8,813 bases of DNA from JADLGL01 sp964611195 (GTDB taxonomy: Bacteria; Pseudomonadota; Alphaproteobacteria; Rhizobiales; Kaistiaceae). The translations under genes were made by a program, and so were the position numbers. The stretch spans positions 1 through 8,813 of the forward strand of contig CAZSXA010000095.1 of assembly GCA_964611195.1 (NCBI GenBank). Reading direction: 5' to 3'. The notes beneath the pieces were generated by a model, which worked only from the letters and a program-made list of their open reading frames with translations, did no database searches and was not told the DNA's origin. Below, in pieces: positions 6,545-8,813 of the stretch. Each line of letters starts with the position of its first letter. Within the stretch, counting starts at the first letter, position 1.

Positions 6545-8689
6545 TCATCCCGCCCTCAACAGGCGGATCGCCGCATCCCGGCCGAACAGATAGAGCAGCG
6601 CGCGGATCGCCTCGCCATCGTCCCCCTTGAGTTCCGGGTCGGCATCGACGGTCCGTCGCGCGTCGTCCCGCGCCGCTTCGATCAGCGGCCGGTGATGCTC
6701 GATCGAGGCAAGGCGAAACCCCGGCGCCCCGGACTGCCTCGTGCCGAGGATATCACCTTCGCCACGAAGGCGGAGGTCTTCGTCGGCGATGCGAAACCCG
6801 TCATCGCTCTCACGCAGAACATTGAGCCGGGCGCGGGCCGTTTCACCCAAGGGCGGATGGTAGAGGAGCAGACATGTGGCCGAGGCGTCACCACGGCCAA
6901 CCCTACCCCGGAGCTGGTGCAGCTGCGCCAGGCCGAACCGCTCGGCATGCTCGATCACCATGATCGAGGCATCCGGGACATCGACCCCGACCTCGATCAC
7001 GGTCGTCGCTACCAGGATCGGCGTCTCGCCGCTCCGGAACCGATCCATGGCGGCGTCCTTTTCCACGCCCGACATCCGGCCATGAATGAGACCGATCTCC
7101 GTGCCGAGGCGTTTCGCCAGGAACGTCGCACGCGCCTCGGCCGAGGTCAGCCGCGAATCCTCCGCGTCCTCGACGAGCGGGCACACCCAGAAAACCTTGC
7201 CGCCCTTGCCGATCGCGTCGCCGAGCCGAGCTACCACCTCGTCGAGCCGCTCGGCCGAGACGGCCCGGGTCTCAACGCTCTTGCGGCCCGGTGGCTTCTC
7301 GCGGAGCTGCGAGACGTCCATGTCGCCGAAGCTGGTGAGGAGCAACGAGCGTGGGATGGGCGTTGCAGTCATCACCAGCACATCCGTGGCATCGCCCTTC
7401 GCCGCCAGCGCCAGCCGCTGCTGGACTCCGAAGCGATGCTGCTCGTCGATCACGGCCAGGCCGAGATCGCGGAACCGCACCGATTCCTGAAAGAGGGCAT
7501 GGGTGCCGATCAGAATATCGATGCCACGACGCTCGCCGAGGAGATCGGTGCCACTGGCGGCCTCGCCTTCGGCGAGTTCCGCGAGCACCCGATCGCGGTC
7601 CCGCTTCGATTCACGGCCGGTGAGCACCGCAACGCGCAGTCCGGCGGCCTCGGCGAGCGGCCGAAGGGTCGCCTCGTGCTGGCGCGCCAGGATCTCAGTC
7701 GGGGCCATCAGGGCGGCCTGGTCGCCGGCTTCGATGACGACCGCCATGGCCATCAGCGCGACGACAGTCTTGCCCGAGCCGACGTCGCCCTGAAGCAGGC
7801 GAAGCATCCGTGTCGGTTCGGCGAGATCGGCCGCGATGTCGGCGATTGCCTGCTCCTGATCGCCGGTCAGGGCGAAGGGTAGGGCCTTGCGGATTCGGTC
7901 GGCGATGGCGTGGCTCGACGCGCGGCTCTTGCCGGGGCTTCGCCGCATATGCGCGCGCGTCAGCGCCAACGCCAACTGGTCGGCGAAGAGCTCGTCGAAG
8001 GCGAGGCGGGACCGCGCGGGCGAATTCGGTTCCAGATCCCGCGCGGATCGCGGGCGATGCACCTCGTCGAGCGCACTGCCGAATCCTGGCCAACCCGATG
8101 CCGCGACGCGCGCGCCCGGAATCCATTCCGGCAGCTCCGGTATCGCTCGCCGCGCGCCGGTGGTCGCCTTCAGGAGGGTCTTCTTCGCAAGGCCCGCCGT
8201 CAGCGGATAGACAGGCTCGTAGGGCGGCAGTTCGCTCTCGTCGCTCTCCGCCACCACATAGTCGGGATGAACGATCTGCGGGCGGCCGTTGAACCACTCC
8301 ACCTCGCCGCTGACGAGGAGACGTTTGCCGACAGGCAGTGTCCGCTCGAGCCATTTGCGGTTCGCGTGGAAATAGACGAGGGCCAGTTCCCCGCTGTCAT
8401 CGTGAACAAAGATGCGATAGGGCGCCTTCGACGCCCGCCCGGGCGGTCCCGGCTGATGCCGGTCGACCCGCACGTTCAGCGTCACGATCGATCCAGACGC
8501 GGCCTCGGTGATGAGAACCCGCCGGCTTCGGTCGATGACGGCCACCGGAAGGTGGAAGAGGAGGTCGATGACTTTCGGTTCCGCGTCGCCGGCCCCCAGC
8601 AACCTCCCCAACAGGGCGGCGACCTTCGGGCCCACGGCTTCGAGACCGGAGACATCGGCAAACAGGGGATTGAGGATCGCCGGGCGCAT
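6545..8689 (-). CDS. recG: ATP-dependent DNA helicase RecG
   Basis: Cytoplasmic superfamily 2 helicase of 714 residues that remodels stalled replication forks and Holliday junctions. The N-terminal wedge/OB region runs from about 1 to 160 and opens MRPAILNPLF, with LEAVGPKVAALL at 16-27. The helicase motifs are in order: GDQEQA (276-281), Walker A GDVGSGKT (301-308), APTEILARQH (329-338), DEQH (415-418), TATPIPRS (441-448), and HQLRGRVGRG (591-600). The C-terminal DEDLRLRGEGDILGTRQSG (636-654) is the RecG-type TRG region. The frame stays open upstream to 8800, but the added 37 residues look like translated non-coding sequence. The ATG at 8689 has GAGG ten bases before it and gives the family's usual N terminus. 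One oddity is about a dozen extra residues near 377-389, between motifs Ia and II. It is probably cotranscribed with the small secreted gene that follows after one base. Confidence 0.97.
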   Translation of the reverse strand: MRPAILNPLFADVSGLEAVGPKVAALLGRLLGAGDAEPKVIDLLFHLPVAVIDRSRRVLITEAASGSIVTLNVRVDRHQPGPPGRASKAPYRIFVHDDSGELALVYFHANRKWLERTLPVGKRLLVSGEVEWFNGRPQIVHPDYVVAESDESELPPYEPVYPLTAGLAKKTLLKATTGARRAIPELPEWIPGARVAASGWPGFGSALDEVHRPRSARDLEPNSPARSRLAFDELFADQLALALTRAHMRRSPGKSRASSHAIADRIRKALPFALTGDQEQAIADIAADLAEPTRMLRLLQGDVGSGKTVVALMAMAVVIEAGDQAALMAPTEILARQHEATLRPLAEAAGLRVAVLTGRESKRDRDRVLAELAEGEAASGTDLLGERRGIDILIGTHALFQESVRFRDLGLAVIDEQHRFGVQQRLALAAKGDATDVLVMTATPIPRSLLLTSFGDMDVSQLREKPPGRKSVETRAVSAERLDEVVARLGDAIGKGGKVFWVCPLVEDAEDSRLTSAEARATFLAKRLGTEIGLIHGRMSGVEKDAAMDRFRSGETPILVATTVIEVGVDVPDASIMVIEHAERFGLAQLHQLRGRVGRGDASATCLLLYHPPLGETARARLNVLRESDDGFRIADEDLRLRGEGDILGTRQSGAPGFRLASIEHHRPLIEAARDDARRTVDADPELKGDDGEAIRALLYLFGRDAAIRLLRAG

Positions 8690-8734
8690 GTCGCTGTGGC
8701 CTCGATTACGCGACCGATGGCAGGATTGACAGAT

Positions 8735-8760
8735 GGCGTCCACGCGTGGCCCGTGACGCC
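8735..8760. promoter_or_regulatory. Imperfect dyad upstream of recG
   Basis: GGCGTC-C-ACG (8735-8744) pairs with CGT-GACGCC (8752-8760): nine base pairs with one bulged C around a seven-base loop. The palindrome CCACGCGTGG (8740-8749) overlaps it. It sits 46 bases upstream of the recG start, so it could be an operator or a 5' leader hairpin. A TTGACA at 8726-8731 on the + strand has no matching -10 at a normal distance. The rest of 8690-8813 shows nothing else recognisable. Confidence 0.3.
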
Positions 8761-8813
8761 CACGCAGCCTCACCAAGCGCCGCCGAGCCCCAAGCCTCAC
8801 CCGTCACATCAGA

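Noticed and set aside
6305..7882. A 525-codon open frame on the + strand, antisense to recG
   Set aside because: It lies fully opposite RecG helicase motifs, its translation is Arg/His/Pro-rich without recognisable motifs, and long antisense frames are expected from GC-rich codon use.
8726..8731. Perfect TTGACA hexamer on the + strand as a promoter
   Set aside because: At 16-18 bases downstream the sequence is GC-rich (GCCCGT region) with no -10 resemblance, so the hexamer alone is not enough.
8690..8800. N-terminal extension of RecG by 37 residues
   Set aside because: The extension is Arg-rich and unlike RecG. The ATG at 8689 has a GAGG site and the expected MRP-x-x-LNPLF start.
8697..8813. 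A + strand frame (GTG 8697 or ATG 8716) open to the right edge
   Set aside because: The translation is Pro/His-rich with no known N-terminal motif, too short to judge, and no ribosome binding site is seen. It may be the non-coding gap before an unseen gene.

Overview
This is a GC-rich, densely packed bacterial window. The gene set, protein style and the glmU-glmS...recG neighbourhood suggest an alphaproteobacterium, most likely of the Hyphomicrobiales (Rhizobiales) type. That placement is inferred from family resemblance and remembered gene order, not from a search. No tRNA, rRNA, CRISPR array, insertion sequence, phage gene or long repeat was seen.

Left part (1-2823, + strand): the window opens inside a gene whose visible end is a class III adenylate/guanylate cyclase homology domain. 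It keeps the landmarks of the fold but lacks most of the catalytic residues, so it may be a pseudo-cyclase (sensor or regulatory) domain. Next is ccdA, a six-helix membrane thiol-disulfide reductant transporter with its two conserved cysteines. Then comes glmU, the bifunctional uridyltransferase/acetyltransferase.

Middle (2925-4751, + strand): glmS, glucosamine-6-phosphate synthase, lies 101 bp downstream of glmU behind a strong ribosome binding site. GlmS makes glucosamine-6-phosphate and GlmU performs the last two steps to UDP-GlcNAc, so the pair brackets the amino-sugar precursor pathway for peptidoglycan and lipopolysaccharide. GlmM, the mutase between them, is not in the window.

Right part (4760-8689): a transglutaminase-like protease-fold protein (-) faces glmS tail to tail. 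A small secreted LCCL-domain protein (+) is divergent from it across a 143-bp gap and faces, tail to tail, a small secreted four-cysteine protein of unknown family (-). That last gene starts one base after the recG stop and is probably cotranscribed with and translationally coupled to recG (-), the branched-DNA helicase. The last 124 bp, upstream of recG, hold an imperfect dyad and no convincing gene.

The housekeeping genes are ordinary. The least explained parts are the degenerate cyclase domain at the left edge and the three accessory genes between glmS and recG: transglutaminase-like, LCCL, and the recG-coupled four-Cys protein. I do not see strong evidence for an undescribed multi-gene system; the best leads are listed as findings.
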